This document shows, in pieces, positions 22,830 through 34,946 of a stretch of DNA of 64,000 nt. Position 1 is the first letter of the stretch; every line of letters starts with the position of its first letter. This DNA is from Symsagittifera roscoffensis (Eukaryota; Xenacoelomorpha; Acoela; Convolutidae). The stretch spans positions 21,585,547 to 21,649,546 of the forward strand of contig NC_087067.1 in the NCBI RefSeq assembly GCF_963678635.1. The letters run 5' to 3'. A model generated the notes under the pieces. It was not told the origin of the DNA. It worked only from the letters and a program-made list of their open reading frames with translations, and did no database searches. Both the position numbers and the translations under genes were made by a program.

Positions 22830-23790
22830 TTTTTTTGAAATTTGGCACTCAGATAAAACCATGGTTTCGAATTATTTGACACAGAGACCAAGGAATTATT
22901 TAAGAAAACTCGAAGAGTTGCTAAAAAGCGTTATTTTTTTTCTGTTAAAAAGCAGGTCGTGGCCGGTGATGTAGAAAACATTCCCAAAATCGGGTTTCTC
23001 GATTGAAAACTAAACTTGAGAGTTGGCACAGTAATTTTCGAGCAGGGTAAAAAAGTTCCAAAAAACAACCAAAATTTCCACTTGTTAATTTTCACTTGTT
23101 TGGATTAGCTAAAGCTTAGCTTCTAACAACCTGTTGTTTCAATTTAACCCACGATATCAGATTTGGCAGGATAGTTAGCGACAAAAGTTCAAAAAACATT
23201 CAAAAAATCAGACAGTTGACAATTCCGAGTATCATAGCCTTTTGATTTTAAAAAAATGGGCGTAGCCGCTTATGCCGAATAAATTCAACCAAGTTGTAAT
23301 TTCGATTAAACCCAAAAACCCAGGTTTGGCAGAGTAATTCTCGAAACAAAACTTGACTTTTCTGAGGAACATAATTATTTAGGAGGCGTAGACGCATATG
23401 AGATTCCCGCAACCCGTTCTTTGGATTGAACCCAAAATCTTAGATATGGTAGGGTTTTTTGGTATCATCCACAAAACTTTTTAAAATGCTCAAAAATTTT
23501 TGTCTAAAAAAATGTGAGTGGTCGCTAAAGCAGGAGAGCTTCTTATCACTTGTCTTTTCAATTGAATCCACCACCTCATTTTTGGGAGGTTAGCTTTCGA
23601 GAATAGTTCGAAAAGATTCAAAAAACTATTAAAAAAATCAGAATTTTCACTATTCCGAGGGCCATTTTTATGGGAAAAAATTTGGGCGTAGGGAGCTTTT
23701 CAAATGCGCTCTAATCAATGAAATCAGAATCTCAAATTTGGTAGGCTAATTTTTTTGAGAAACCTAGTAAAAATTAAAATTATCGGTCAA
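22830..23790. repeat. Degenerate tandem array, about seven units of 125-190 bp
   Basis: A core 'attTggcagg.taattttcgag' recurs near 22841, 23027, 23162, 23325, 23451, 23583 and 23738. Each is preceded by 'ttcgattgaaaccca'-like sequence and followed by 'caaaa.ttcaaaaaa' runs. Several units then carry 'gggcgtag..gcttatg'. Spacing ranges from about 125 to 190 bp and identity is low, so this is an old satellite-like array. Confidence 0.65.
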
Positions 23791-24647
23791 ATATTCCACT
23801 CACATACTTTTTTCGAAGGCTGTAGGTAAAAAAGGCAAAGCAAGAAGAGACCAGTTGAGTATGCTGGCACACAATAAGGTAGGCGGTCTTTTTATGCATA
23901 CCCTTTTTTGAAAATCGGTAGAAGGGTTTGAGAAAATTTAGATTTTTTGCAAAATGTGATAAAACTTTCGAACGCGTTCCAAAAAAAAATTAAAAAACCA
24001 ATCCCATAAACTTTCATAATACCTGTTTTTACCAAACAGTAATTCTAGACAAAATGCCAAGTGAAACTGAAACTCAAACTGAAACTCAAATTGGCAACTG
24101 AGTAAAAACTTCGAAGCGGAAACAAGGCCAACCGTCTTTGAGCAGACACCAAATGAGCAGAAAAAAAACAACTGATTTAGTAAGAAGAAACTTTAAAAAA
24201 TTACCAAGTCCCCCTATCACTACCCTGATTTTTCATGAAATTGAGCATGTAATCTGCATAGTGACTCAACTTATTTTGTTAACCCGAAAAAAAGTCTACA
24301 TTCCGATTTGATAACGCTTGTTAATCGCAAGCGTATTAATGACAAGTGTAGAAAATTACAGCAGAACTCCATTCATTCCATTCTTGTGACCTAGAGAAAA
24401 ATGACAAGTGAATAGCTCTAGACAATTGCTCTTGGTCCGACCAAAACTCTTGCGAAAACTTTACGTAAAAGTTGCCAAAAACGGACATTGAAAACCGGCA
24501 TTTTAGAAAGACAACCTGAGATTGCGCTTAATTTTGACTCAAAGTGCAATTAAAAAATGCAGAGTCTACATGGTCTGAAAACAAAAATTTTGAGCAAACT
24601 CTAAGTCAGCAGAAAGTTATTTATATTTTTAAGGACCGCAGCTTCAA

Positions 24648-25090
24648 TACGAGGTGAAGCTGAGCTTCGCACCACTTGCGATACAAATATGAATGACTAT
24701 TAAAATCAAACGGAAAAAATTCAAAAAATCAGTATTGTCAAAAAAAATGCAACAACAGCACAAAATATCCGGAACAAAGTAGCCTGCACCATTAGGAACT
24801 CTACAAAGAGCTTTGGAAATGCTATACAGAAGCCATGTTTTCAAAAAAAAACTTTTTGAGGAACTAAGCAGACAAAACTAAGCAGACATACAATCTAAAT
24901 CAGCCAGGCTTTGTCGTCTCAAGCATGGGGGTTACAGCAACTTAGAATAGAGCTGAACCATCGTGCTACGGGAACTAAGCCGACAAAAAACAGACGGCGA
25001 TAACCCGAAAAAGCACAAAAATTCTTCTTTGCAAAAACGAGCCCAGCCGGATTCGACCGCAAATTTTTGTCGTCTCAAGCAGTTGTTTTC
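24648..25090 (-). repeat. SINE-like unit (second copy)
   Basis: In minus orientation it starts near 25090 with 'gcttgagacgacaaa' and a B-box-like 'GGTCGAATCCGG', and ends at the shared tail motif 24648-24686. The tail contains the small hairpin GAAGC-TGA-GCTTC. It parallels the unit at 19267-19845. Confidence 0.45.
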
Positions 25091-25587
25091 AACTCTACGC
25101 CAGATGCGCCGGATGTTGATTGGATGTGAACTTACAAATACCAAGCGGTAACAAAGCCGAAAAATCTGAGCAGAAACCCTTCATGCCGAAAAGAAAATCA
25201 AAAAATTCAATATTTAAAAAAAAACTGTTAAGTCTCTTTTCCCCTCAGAGCACATTCGCACGCACAAAAACTTTTTTTTCGGAGGTAACGACGCAATAAG
25301 AGGCCATCAATTCGATATTACTTAAACCAAAATTTATGAGGCCGATAAAAAAAGACGGAAAAAAGTGAAATTCTAACAAATAGAGCTGGTAAAATAACAA
25401 CCAATGTAAAAAGCAAATTTCGATTCGGCCGGATTATTAAAATGCTAAGAACAACAGCAGTGAAAACTGCTTACAGTTAAAAATTAACGATTCTCAGATG
25501 TGGCAACTAAGTCGACAAAACATATGCAGACAAATAAAAGGCCGAAATTTTTTGAACAGGAACATTTCCCGTTTGAAAAAAAAAAAC

Positions 25588-25645
25588 TGGTCCTGGTCAT
25601 ATTCGAACCCATTACCTTTGCCGTCCTAGGCGTATTTGTTACCAC
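25588..25645 (-). repeat. tRNA-like (SINE-type) fragment
   Basis: The minus strand reads 'GCCTAGGACGGCAAAG', then a B-box-like 'GGGTTCGAATATG'. It resembles the heads at 19782-19845 and 25030-25090, but no complete cloverleaf can be drawn. Confidence 0.4.
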
Positions 25646-26450
25646 CAGCAAGAGACATTACAAAATTTGAATTCATTTTGAAGCAATGTGCCACCTGAGG
25701 TCTCGTGGACAAAGTTGTTTACGGGAAATAGCCTAGTATCAAATTGCAATACCCTTGCTATTAGGGTTGTGCGGATTTACTTACTAGTAAGTAAATTACT
25801 AGTAAATGTACTAGTAAATTACTAGTAAGTAAAATCAGCCTTATTACTAGTTAGTTGAACCAAAATGAAATTTTTGAAAGAAATGAGGCTCAATTATCAG
25901 TCGAAAGAGCAGATAAAGTTGTTTTTCTATACTGCAACTTCCTTTTACATGATAATACTGATCATAATGATTCTTTCACGGATTTTGAGTTTGTCCAAAA
26001 TGAATGGTCTTCAAACTTGGTAGTTTTCAAGCAGAGCCTGAGTTTTGAAACTTACTAGTAAGTATAAGTAACTTACTACTTGAAGAAGAAGAAGAAAGAA
26101 CACCTGAATTACTATACAATAAAAGCCGAGGCATCAGTATAGCAAAGTGTAAATAATAAAGTTGGTTAAAATTCATTGGTTACATCAAACAAAAACACAA
26201 CATCAGAAAACAAGCAATAAACAAAACAAAACAAAACAAGTTCGGTTACAGTTCAGAAATTGGTTGATTAAAATATATGAAGTTACGGATACTAAAAAAA
26301 ACATCGGTTTTAAGAGTTAAGAACGAGCTGGTATTAAAACTTTACAAACAATTTTACAGATAGTCCAAACATACAGCGTATATACAGAGTATATACAGAT
26401 TCTCTTTCAAACAATGTGTGAAAAATTAAACTAAATTAAAGCATATAGAA

Positions 26451-29400
26451 CTAGCAAAAACGGAAATCACGCCACGTATTGCTATTTGTACATATTGGAT
26501 TGTTTCTCAATTCACTCACGTAAAATTCTTTCAATTTTTTCTTGAATCCTGTTCTCGATTTTTCTAAATTGCGCAAAATTATGGGCAGTGAATTCCATTT
26601 TTTAGAAGTCAAATGAAAAATGATTTTTGTAGAGAAGCGGTTGAACAATGTTTGTCAAAAACAATTTGTTTCGTTCTTTTGTTGAGCCTATAATTGGCAG
26701 TCGGTAGTCTCAATGTATTTTGAAAAGCCTTCTTTTTGTTTGTAAGATATTGGTATAAGTATGTTATACACTTTAACTCAATTCTTTTCTCGACTCCAAT
26801 GAACGATTTGCTAATGCGAAGAAGGCAAGAAGATTTAAATTTCGATCTGAAATATGTTCTTTTTAACGCCCAGTTCAACTGTTTCTCTAGAGATAGCATC
26901 AAAGTAGCATTAATTTGTATTAAAAATATTGCTGAATAATCTAAATGTGATAAAACAAGACAATGAAGCAAGGCAACTAATGATAATGTCGGCAGTTTTT
27001 TGTCCAATTGTATCTATAGTTTTAATTCCTTGTGCCATTTTTTGGAGAATTGTTTTGATTTGAGCATGAAAAGATAAATTTGAATCAAGAATAAGGCCTA
27101 AATATTTGCATTCTGATTTTTTGGCTACATAAGGCCTATTAATTACTATTGTATCAGTATCTACATTTTTACTATCATTTTTTTGACAAAATGTTATAAA
27201 TTCCGATTTAGATGCATTCAGATTCAATTGGTTCTTTGCAAAAAATTCCGTAAGATTATTGAGTGATTTTTGCAATCGATTCAAAGCATCCTCAGAAATT
27301 ATAGAAGAGGAAAGAACCATACAGTCGTCAGTATATTGAACTAAAGTACAACCTTCATATAATCGCTCTTGTATGTCATTAAAATATAAATTGAACAACA
27401 ACGGACCAAGTACCGTTCCTTGTGGGACACCTCGTTTGATTTCAATCCAGTCTGAAAAGATTCCATTGACGTTTACTCTTTGAATACGTTTGTTTAGGAA
27501 GCTAGCAATTAAAGCATTTGCTCCATTTGAAAAACCGAGAGAAAGCATTTTTTCAATTAAAATTTCATGCGAAATAGAATCAAAAGCCTTGGACAGATCT
27601 AATAAAGCTGCATGTACGATTTTTTTTGAATCTATTTGATTTCGAATACTTTCTGTCACATAAACAAGAGCATCTTGTGTTGAAATGTTTTTGCGAAATC
27701 CGAATTGAAATGGTGTCATTATTTGAAATTTGTCAAGATGTTCTGTTATTTGGGCATGCAAAATTTTTTCAAAAATTTTAGAGAAAGCACAAGTTATTGA
27801 TATTGGCCGATAATTTTTTGCATCCATTGGGTAATTTTTTTTAAACAAAGGGGTTATGTGTGCTTTTTTCAGATCGATCGGGAAAATGTTCTCATCTAAG
27901 CAAGTATTTATGACAAAATTTAAATGTGGAACTATAACTGATTTACCGTCAATGATTGACCAAGCAGGTACGGTACAAGGTCCGAGTGGTTTTCTGACAT
28001 TGATTTTTCAAACAATATCAAAGCATTGCTTCACTGTAATGTGTTGAAAATGGAAAGGCGCAGATTCAGAGGCAGATTTGTTGTAATTCGGAGGCTTTTT
28101 AGCGCCGAAAAATTCGCCTAAGTTTGAAAAAATATAATTTAAATGATTGGCAATTTTTTTGTCTTGGGTTATCATTTCACTGAAGGAATTTCGTAGAACT
28201 GTAATTCGATTGTTGCCAGAATATGTACCTCTAATTTGGTTAATATATTTCCATTTTTGTTGGATAGTGCTGAGAAGTGAAAAACAATTTTTTCAATGAT
28301 CGAGTTGTTTACTTCTAATCAATTGGCTCATTTGATTACGTAAAAACTGGTACTTTGACCAATTATTGCTTGTGCTTTGACTGCGATATGATCTGAGTGA
28401 ATTCTGTTTCTTAATCAACAAATGCTGACATTCTGAATCGAACCATTCCGTTTTCAACACATTTTTTGGTTTGAAATTACGAACAAATTTTTTTCGATAG
28501 GAGCATGTTGCTGAAGAGCACTAGAAATTAAATAAATAATCGTCGAGAACATGTTTTGTGCGTCGGTACATTGATATAAGAGATACCAAGGAAGAGCGGA
28601 GAGTGTATTACAAAATTCATTTTTCTGATAATTTTTCTGATTGAAAGTCGAAATTATCCTCGGTAAACTTTTGCCGCATTTTATATCCGTCAAAATAAAT
28701 GAAGCAAAATGGTCGGTTTTATAATGTGTATCAAAACAAAATTCAATGCCGTTTGTTTCATAGTCACTGATAATGTAGTCGATATGAGTTTTAGTTGAGG
28801 AACTAATTCTGGTCTCATCGTTTGGACAAAAAACCTTCAATCCATATGGAATAATAATAGAATCTAAATTTTCTTTTTCTTTGCTATCCAGGTAATTTAT
28901 GTTATAATCACCCAGAAGTGTAACTTTTTTAGAAACTGAAAATGCATTATCTATGTTAAGCGTTAATTGTTCCAAAAAATCAATAAAGTTTGATCTGCTT
29001 GGATTATAACACAAATTAACTAACAATTTTTCTTTACTGGAAATGTTAAATGTAGATTTGCACTCAACCCACACTGACTCATATTTTTCTTTATCAAATA
29101 AATTTAAATCAGGCCTCAATTTCGGAGCCAATTTGACTGGTATATATAACAAAACGCCACCGCCTTTCTTTTTTACCGCTGATTGCCTATCATATCTGAA
29201 CATCGCATGCGTTCTAGGGTGGAAATTCCATAAATTGTCACTATCTTCTTTTTTAAGCCACGTTTCGGAAATTCCTATAATTGTATTTTTGCCCATATCA
29301 TCAAGAAATTTTTTCAATTGCATCCGTTTTCTAATAATACTTTGAAAATTCAAATGAACAAATTTATGATTTGCACAATTTTTTGAGCAGATGCCGTAGA

Positions 29401-29647
29401 CTGTTTCAATGGTTTCAATAGGACCAGGGTTTTTTTCAACATCCCCACTTTGGGTTAGTAACAACGCAAAATGGAAAAGATGAGTCAGTGTGGTAGCTCT
29501 CTGCTCATTTATCCCACATTTCGATGTTAATATCTTTTGATGGCAGCTTAGATAGCCCCAGTAAACAGTGATTTTTTCTATATTTTCCATCTGAACCTTG
29601 GAAATTAGAAAAATTGCACAAAACAACCAGAGTTTAATATTCAGCAT
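26451..29647 (-). pseudogene. NL1 ORF2: 2A leader, APE endonuclease, reverse transcriptase
   Basis: The 397-codon first segment (29647-28454) starts with a hydrophobic run, then the 2A motif (residues 69-76), then an APE-type endonuclease with 'GISETWL', 'GDYNINYL', 'HIDYIISD' and 'KTDHFASF'; its catalytic residues look intact. The RT follows (27848-26910) with 'NYRPISIT', 'LLDLSKAFDSI', 'RGVPQGTVLGPLLF' and the catalytic box 'YTDD' in place of the commoner YADD or FADD. The C-terminal tail runs to 26451. Frame changes near 28495 (an A-run) and 26980, and stops near 28300 and 28015, break the frame. The family reverse-transcribes its own RNA at nicked target DNA. Confidence 0.85.
29420..29443 (-). 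other. 2A ribosome-skipping motif (DVEKNPGP)
   Basis: Residues 69-76 of NL1 ORF2 match the D-[VI]-E-x-N-P-G-P consensus exactly. 2A motifs make the ribosome omit the Gly-Pro bond, releasing the upstream peptide and continuing with Pro. Here about 75 residues would be released, beginning with a signal-peptide-like hydrophobic segment. 2A motifs at ORF2 N-termini are known from some animal and trypanosome non-LTR elements. Confidence 0.88.
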
Positions 29648-29827
29648 AATAAATTAAATAATCGCCAAAGTTTGCATCAAGAAAAAATTTCCTAAAGAAT
29701 TTTGCCCTGTTTTGGAAAAATTGTATCATTTCTGCCGTTTTTGGATCTAAATTTGATGATTGTTGGGTTTGCTTCATTCTGGTGCGGGTTGTAGTCTCAC
29801 ATGTGTTTGCATTATTATCAGAACCTC

Positions 29828-30709
29828 TTAAAAATCTCTAAAACTTTGCACCAAAATTTCAACACCCCCATCAGAAGGATGCAAACCATACGAGCTAAAA
29901 ACATCGGTATTTTGACTAAAATTTTTGTTTATGTCTAAAATATCCAATTTTGCTTCGCCCAAGTCCTTTACATTCCGTACTAGATTAAGAATTTGCTTGT
30001 TTAACTTCTGTACATTTGGATTAAAATCTTTTCTAAAAGCGCTTAAGGGAGTTACAGTACATAGTGAAATTGTTTCTGAGGAGAATTTATAGTTTACGAG
30101 ATAAATTAGTTTTTCTAAGCTACTCACGGCTTCCTTCGCGTCAAAATCATTTGAGAGGCAGTCATTTATTACAATTAGCGTAGTTACGTGTTTAAAATGT
30201 CGCGATTTACTATTTCTCACGCGTTCCACCAATGCAGAAATTGTATGCCCACCAAATCCTCTCGCCAACACATTTTCCGATATTTGTTCCCCATTGATTC
30301 TGTTAACAATTGAGTCTCCCAGTAATAGGCCAGAATATTCTCCTTCTCGTGGTAAAAATAAATGTTTTCATTGTTGATCGAATTTTTCTTCTTGAATATT
30401 GGTTGCTTGTATTTTGATTTCTTGGTTATTCTTGCTTTCTTTGTTATATTTGCTTCGTTTGTTCTGATTTCTGCTCCGAGTTTCAATCTTGCTCCATTCA
30501 TTTTCAAATTTATTTTCTACAATTTTCGAATTGCCCGTGTTTTTAAAATTTTCTAGATCAATAAATTTGTTTCCTTTTTCTTCATCTTTCGTTGATACAG
30601 TTAAGTTTTCGATAATTCGTTTAAAATAAGTAACATTTTCGATCAAGTCTTTATACAGCTCGTATTTCAATTCGTCGTTCAAATTTCGGAAAGTTTCGAG
30701 TTCAAACAT
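29828..30709 (-). pseudogene. NL1 ORF1: SGNH (GDSL-type) hydrolase
   Basis: One frame runs 30709-29828, broken only by a TGA at 30368-30370. The N-terminal third is acidic then lysine/asparagine-rich, probably coiled-coil and RNA-binding. Downstream of the stop come the SGNH blocks: 'LLLGDSIVN' (block I, nucleophile Ser), 'RGFGGHTI' (block II Gly), 'VINDCLSND' (block III Asn) and 'YGLHPSDGG' (block V, catalytic His, with Ser where Asp-x-x-His is usual). ORF1 esterase domains are typical of several CR1-like elements; their role in retrotransposition is unsettled. Confidence 0.78.
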
Positions 30710-30880
30710 GTTGGCGATTAAAAGCGAAATTAAAAATAAGACATTAAAATGAACCGACTGATCGCTAGAAATTTAAATTGGTCGTGTGAAACAATTGAGT
30801 CCAAGAACAGCGGTAACTTACTAGTAACTTAACAGTAAACAAATTTTACTTACTAGTAACTGCACAAACCTATTTGCTAT

Positions 30881-31190
30881 GGCAAGAGTACAGACACATT
30901 AGAACAATTTTTAACCCCATCCAGCTCTTGATACATTGGTCTCGCGTTAAAGTTAGGCCAGTCAATCCTCCAACTTTACCACCCATGGCCATGAAAAACT
31001 TTAAATTCCAAATAGGAGCAAAACTGAGCATTTTCTATCATATTTTGAAGAAATTGAAAGTACGCATGAGTGCTGATATATTTTGCCTCCATACAGATCG
31101 TTCAGCAGAAAAAAAAACCCAGAAAAATAGGTCATTTCAGACAAAAGTAATGAACTGATGCATCCTTATAATTAAATTTTCATATTAAAA
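30881..31190. other. Gap between elements
   Basis: About 300 bp of unassigned sequence with a short open frame of low complexity. I see no motif or repeat here. Confidence 0.4.
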
Positions 31191-31194
31191 GTCT

Positions 31195-32020
31195 GGTGCT
31201 ACGACGAGGTCAAGATTGGCCTCTAAAAGTCAAGAGTGTTGCACCATGTGTTCCAAGTCAGTGGTGGAGAAATGGCTGATGTGCGAGGGCTGCGAAAAGT
31301 GGACGCATAGCTCGTGTATGGGCTAATCTCATAATATCTTCAGCTTTCTGGAGAGGACCGCGAATGTAAAGTTTCTGTGCAGTGGGTGCTTAAGTGCTGA
31401 AATTCGTCCAAAATTTAATGTGGATGTGGGCGAGCTGTCAAAAGGCATTCAGGACATCAAAGAATCACTGGAGATCATAAAACCTTGGCCTACGTAAAAT
31501 CCTTCTCCTCCGCAACTGGAATTTAAATATTCTAGTGTCGTTAAATCTAGTTCCGATATATCTCAAGAATTGCGATTTTGTGTTATGCCGGAAATTAGCA
31601 TGGATACTGACAGCAAATTTGATAAATCGAATATTTTTGAGCGCGATGAAAAAATGATAAGCGATACAATGAAACTTCTTGGTGCAAATGCAGAGGAAAT
31701 TTCCTCTTTCCGCAGACTCGGAAAATTAAACGCGCCTAATAAAAGACCTAGGCCAATTTTTGGTGAAGTTTCGAAATGTTTTTACCGCAGATAGATTATT
31801 TGCGCATGCAACCATGTTGAAAAATAACGAACCTAACATCAAGAGAAACAAATATTCAGTTTTTCTATCAAAATCCTTATATAAAGAGGACCAAGAAGGG
31901 GAACGAAACTTGTTAAAGAAAAGTCGCGAACTACTCGAAAGCGGAAACGAAGCAAAGGATGTAAAAGTCAGAAATAACATATTATACCTGAAAAACCAAG
32001 CAGTAAATTGCACTGAATGA
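31195..32020 (+). pseudogene. NL2 ORF1: PHD-like zinc finger and downstream domain
   Basis: Near 31240-31400 the frame shows Cys-x2-Cys, 'LMCEGCEKW', 'HSSC' and 'FLCSGC', the C4HC3 spacing of a PHD finger, with a TAA inside it. An acidic or helical segment follows, then 'FRRLGK' and 'KRPRPI', a pattern common near the RNA-binding domain of CR1 ORF1 proteins. Frame changes near 31770 continue it in the 31760-32020 frame ('NNILYLKNQAV'). The finger is thought to bind chromatin or nucleic acid; here it is non-functional. Confidence 0.65.
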
Positions 32021-32029
32021 CTACCGAAC

Positions 32030-34860
32030 AAAACCGGAGAATTAAGAGCACTATATTACAATGTAAGAAGTTTATTCAAACTAGAAAAAAGACAACTCTT
32101 TACGAACAGTATAGTTTTAAAGAACATTGGTATTTTTTGCCTGTCTGAAACGCGGCTTACAATTGAAGTCGGCGAATCTGAGATTTTTCTTGATATTACA
32201 ACTGTTTTCTATCAAACAGAAGATCTTCGCTGCATTTAACATCTCACGGTGGAACATTAATTGGTGTAAAGTCAGGCTTAATGTCAGACCCTGCAAATTT
32301 TAATTTTAATACCAACGGAGCGGCAGTAGCATGCTACATTAAGCTATATAAACGGAAATTGCTTGTTCTCTTTTGTTATCTACCGCCTGCAAATAGCAAA
32401 CATGTTCTGAAACCAATTGAAATAAATAACCCGTTTAAAGACATAAATAAATTGCGAAAGAACTGTGATTTGTTTATTTAAGGTGACTTCAATTAACCCT
32501 CAAAAAATTGGTGCAACATTCATTTTTGGAAGAAATAGAGAATCTTAAAGTTCATCAAAATGTTAAGTTTTATACTGCCTCAACTGGTACTCTCAATTTA
32601 ATCTTCACCAGCAATAAAAGTTTTGTAACAGATATTCATACCTTAGACAGTAACGATAAATTGGGATAACTTTCAAATCATCATACGGTCGAAATCTCTT
32701 TCGACGTAGAGTTATCGGATCTTATGCGTCGTAAGTTTATTAAAGAATCCATATTTAGATTTTGCAACGGTGATTATGATTTACTCAAAAGGGCAAATAT
32801 TAGAAAACACTTTTGACACTTACTGTTGGTCAAATGTAAAATGTGATACCAAATCATGGTCACAACTGGTTATCCTTGCTGATTAAAAAGTGTATTCCAG
32901 AGCGCACTAATTATAGATCATCCTTGCCGCCATGGATAAGTCAATCGACTTCGAATCTTATTCAACGTTTACATACAGCTCGAAAGAAATATACCGAGTC
33001 TCATCCAAAAGTTTTGCACTTAATTGAACAGACAGAAACGAACACCGACATGGACAAAGCCGATTATGAACAGTCTCTAGCGTCAGGGCAATCAGCGGAA
33101 ATTGTTTTAAATACTTTAAAGCTTTTCATAAGTCAAGCTTACCAAGTTTACTGAAGTACAAAATGAGACCGCCGATACAGATCCATTAAAGGCAGAACTA
33201 TTTTCGACATTTTTCGCTTCTGTGTACGTTGAATCGTGTACGTTTTCAGAACCACCCGAACCTGATTCCATTACAGTCCTTGATACAATTAGTTTAACTG
33301 AGCTCGAGATAAGTGAAATATGTCAATCGTTGAACACGAATAAAATTAAAGGCCACCCGACGATTTACCGCCAGTACTGTTCATTAGAAAACAAGCATCT
33401 ATCTCATTCTATCTATCAAATGTTTTCTAAAATTATTCAAACTAGGCGTTTTCCAGACTACTGGAAAGCAGCTATAATCAGCCCAATTCATAAAAAAGAC
33501 GATAAAAGTGATTTGAAAATTATAGACCCGTCTCCCTTCTTTGTATAGTTTCAAAAATATTAAAGCGTATAATATTTAGGAGATTATACGAACATCTATC
33601 ACCTATGTTTCATAGTTCACAACATGGGTTTCGGAAAAATAAATTCACAGTCTTACAGCTATTAACTTTCTTGCAGATAGCCTAAAAAAGTCAGGACGAA
33701 GCGAGTGATTTGGAGACCGTTTTCACGGACTTTAGTAAAGCTTTCGACCGTGTTGACCACGGTATCCTCTTGATGAAGCTTTTCAAAAACGGAGTAGGTA
33801 GAAATTTGATCAAATTTTTGAAATCTTATCTATCAAACAGATCCCAATCTGTCAAAGTGAAAAGCGAACTCTCAGATCCAAAGCCCGTAACAAGCGGAGT
33901 GCCCCACGGCAGCATCCTCGTGCCATTGTTTTTCCTATTTTTTGTTAAGGACTTGCCTTCTCTTTGCCAAAATGTCACACTTTTACTTTTCGCCGATGAT
34001 GCAAAATTCATCAGCCTAGGATTAACGAAAGAAGAATTTCAAAATGACCTTATTGTGATATACAAATGGACAGTTCAAAATAATATGCCATTCAATGTTG
34101 ATAAAAGCACCCCCGTGAGCTTTACTAAGAGTTCAAACAATATTTGTTTCAACAATGCGGAAATTAAATTAGTGGACACTCAGAAAGATCTAGGGGTTGT
34201 AATTTCAAATGACATGAGCTGGAATCTACACATTGACAAAGCAGGCTTAAAAACAATAAAACTTTTTCGCGATCAAAAGAAACATATCGAATTTAAACAG
34301 AGTAGCAAAGCTGAATTTGTTTAAATCCATCATAATCCCCATGATTCTTTACGCAAGTCCGTGTTTTGATTTAAATAAGTACATTTTGTCCAAATTAGAG
34401 ACGATTCAGCGAAGAGCACTAAAAATGATTTGCGTTAATAGTGTCCCACACAAAGAAAACTTGAAAGTACTAGTTGCCAATGTATGTTCAGCTAAACATC
34501 TTGCTGTTGCTTTCAAATTTGATTTTGGGACGTTATGAGGCATGTAATCTAGACATACCATATTACACAGAATTCTCGCTTGCCAATTTGTTTCAGGTGA
34601 GACTTCCAAGGAAAACCAAATGCGAACGGAACATGTAACAAACCTGTCGACTTGCGAATGTGTGAAAAATTGATTTAAGAGAAAGGATTTGCTTAAAACA
34701 ACGACTTCTAAAAATCTTCTGGTCGAAATTTGAGCAAAAAAATGAGAGCGACAAGTGCACTTGGAAAATAGCGTGCAATTGTACGAGGAACAATTGCAGA
34801 AATAGAACTGTTACGTAAAACGAGAAACTGACGGTGCCCAAACCCCCTTGTGTGAACCAC
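32030..34860 (+). pseudogene. NL2 ORF2: endonuclease remnant and reverse transcriptase
   Basis: The endonuclease is in fragments (32045-32700: 'YYNVRSL', 'IGIFCLSETRL') with several stops. The RT is more complete: 33478-33530 has 'ISPIHKKDD', and 33710-34324 has 'FTDFSKAFDRV', 'SGVPHGSILVPLFF' and the catalytic box 'FADDAKFI'. The tail (34317-34538) has 'LETIQRRALKMI'. RT residues are mostly kept, but at least six frame breaks make it a pseudogene. Confidence 0.75.
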
Positions 34861-34871
34861 AGAATTCATAT

Positions 34872-34930
<59 letters not shown>

Positions 34931-34946
34931 ATACTACTACTATTAC
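34872..34946 (+). repeat. (TAC)n microsatellite
   Basis: About 19 near-perfect TAC units are followed by a short imperfect stretch ('atactactactatta'). It sits at the likely 3' end of NL2. The apparent polyserine protein on the other strand is an artefact of this repeat. Confidence 0.95.

Larger units (their letters stand above)
21511..25753. other. Region upstream of the CUB gene: repeats, no supported gene
   Basis: Only AT-rich sequence and repeats are visible: tail-motif copies at 22721-22760 and 24648-24686, a degenerate array at 22830-23790, and SINE-like pieces to about 25645. The CUB promoter should lie just right of 21510, but I see no convincing TATA or initiator element. Confidence 0.55.
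26079..30812 (-). mobile_element. CR1-type non-LTR retrotransposon with a 2A motif (element NL1)
   Basis: ORF1 (30709-29828) and ORF2 (29647-26451) lie in the expected order on the minus strand, followed by a 3' UTR of about 370 bp ending in CTTCTTCTTCTTC. The 11-mer GTAACTTACTA occurs at 26068-26078 and again at 30813-30823, a likely target-site duplication. The site is itself repetitive, so some chance matching is possible. Stops and frameshifts show it is dead. Assignment to the CR1-like group rests on ORF1 esterase plus APE endonuclease plus RT architecture. Confidence 0.8.
25762..30872. mobile_element. hAT-like DNA transposon relic, interrupted by a retrotransposon
   Basis: The left end TAGGGTTGTGCGG and right end (reverse complement) TAGGTTTGTGCAG are inverted repeats. 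Both lead into palindromic TTACTAGTAA blocks (25777-25845 and 30813-30858). Flanking 8-mers CTTGCTAT (25754-25761) and TTTGCTAT (30873-30880) match at 7 of 8 positions, the target duplication size of hAT transposons. Only about 380 bp belongs to this element; the rest is the inserted non-LTR element at 26079-30812. A short plus-strand frame at 25855-26058 inside it is not a recognisable transposase, so it is probably non-autonomous. Confidence 0.7.
31190..34946 (+). mobile_element. CR1-type non-LTR retrotransposon, heavily decayed (element NL2)
   Basis: A PHD-like finger ORF1, an endonuclease remnant and an RT lie in order on the plus strand. The 3' end is taken as the (TAC)n run at 34872-34946, because microsatellite tails are usual in this group. 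The 5' border and target duplication are not clear. Confidence 0.7.

Noticed and set aside
31726-32031. Minus-strand 101-residue frame
   Set aside because: Antisense of the NL2 ORF1 region.
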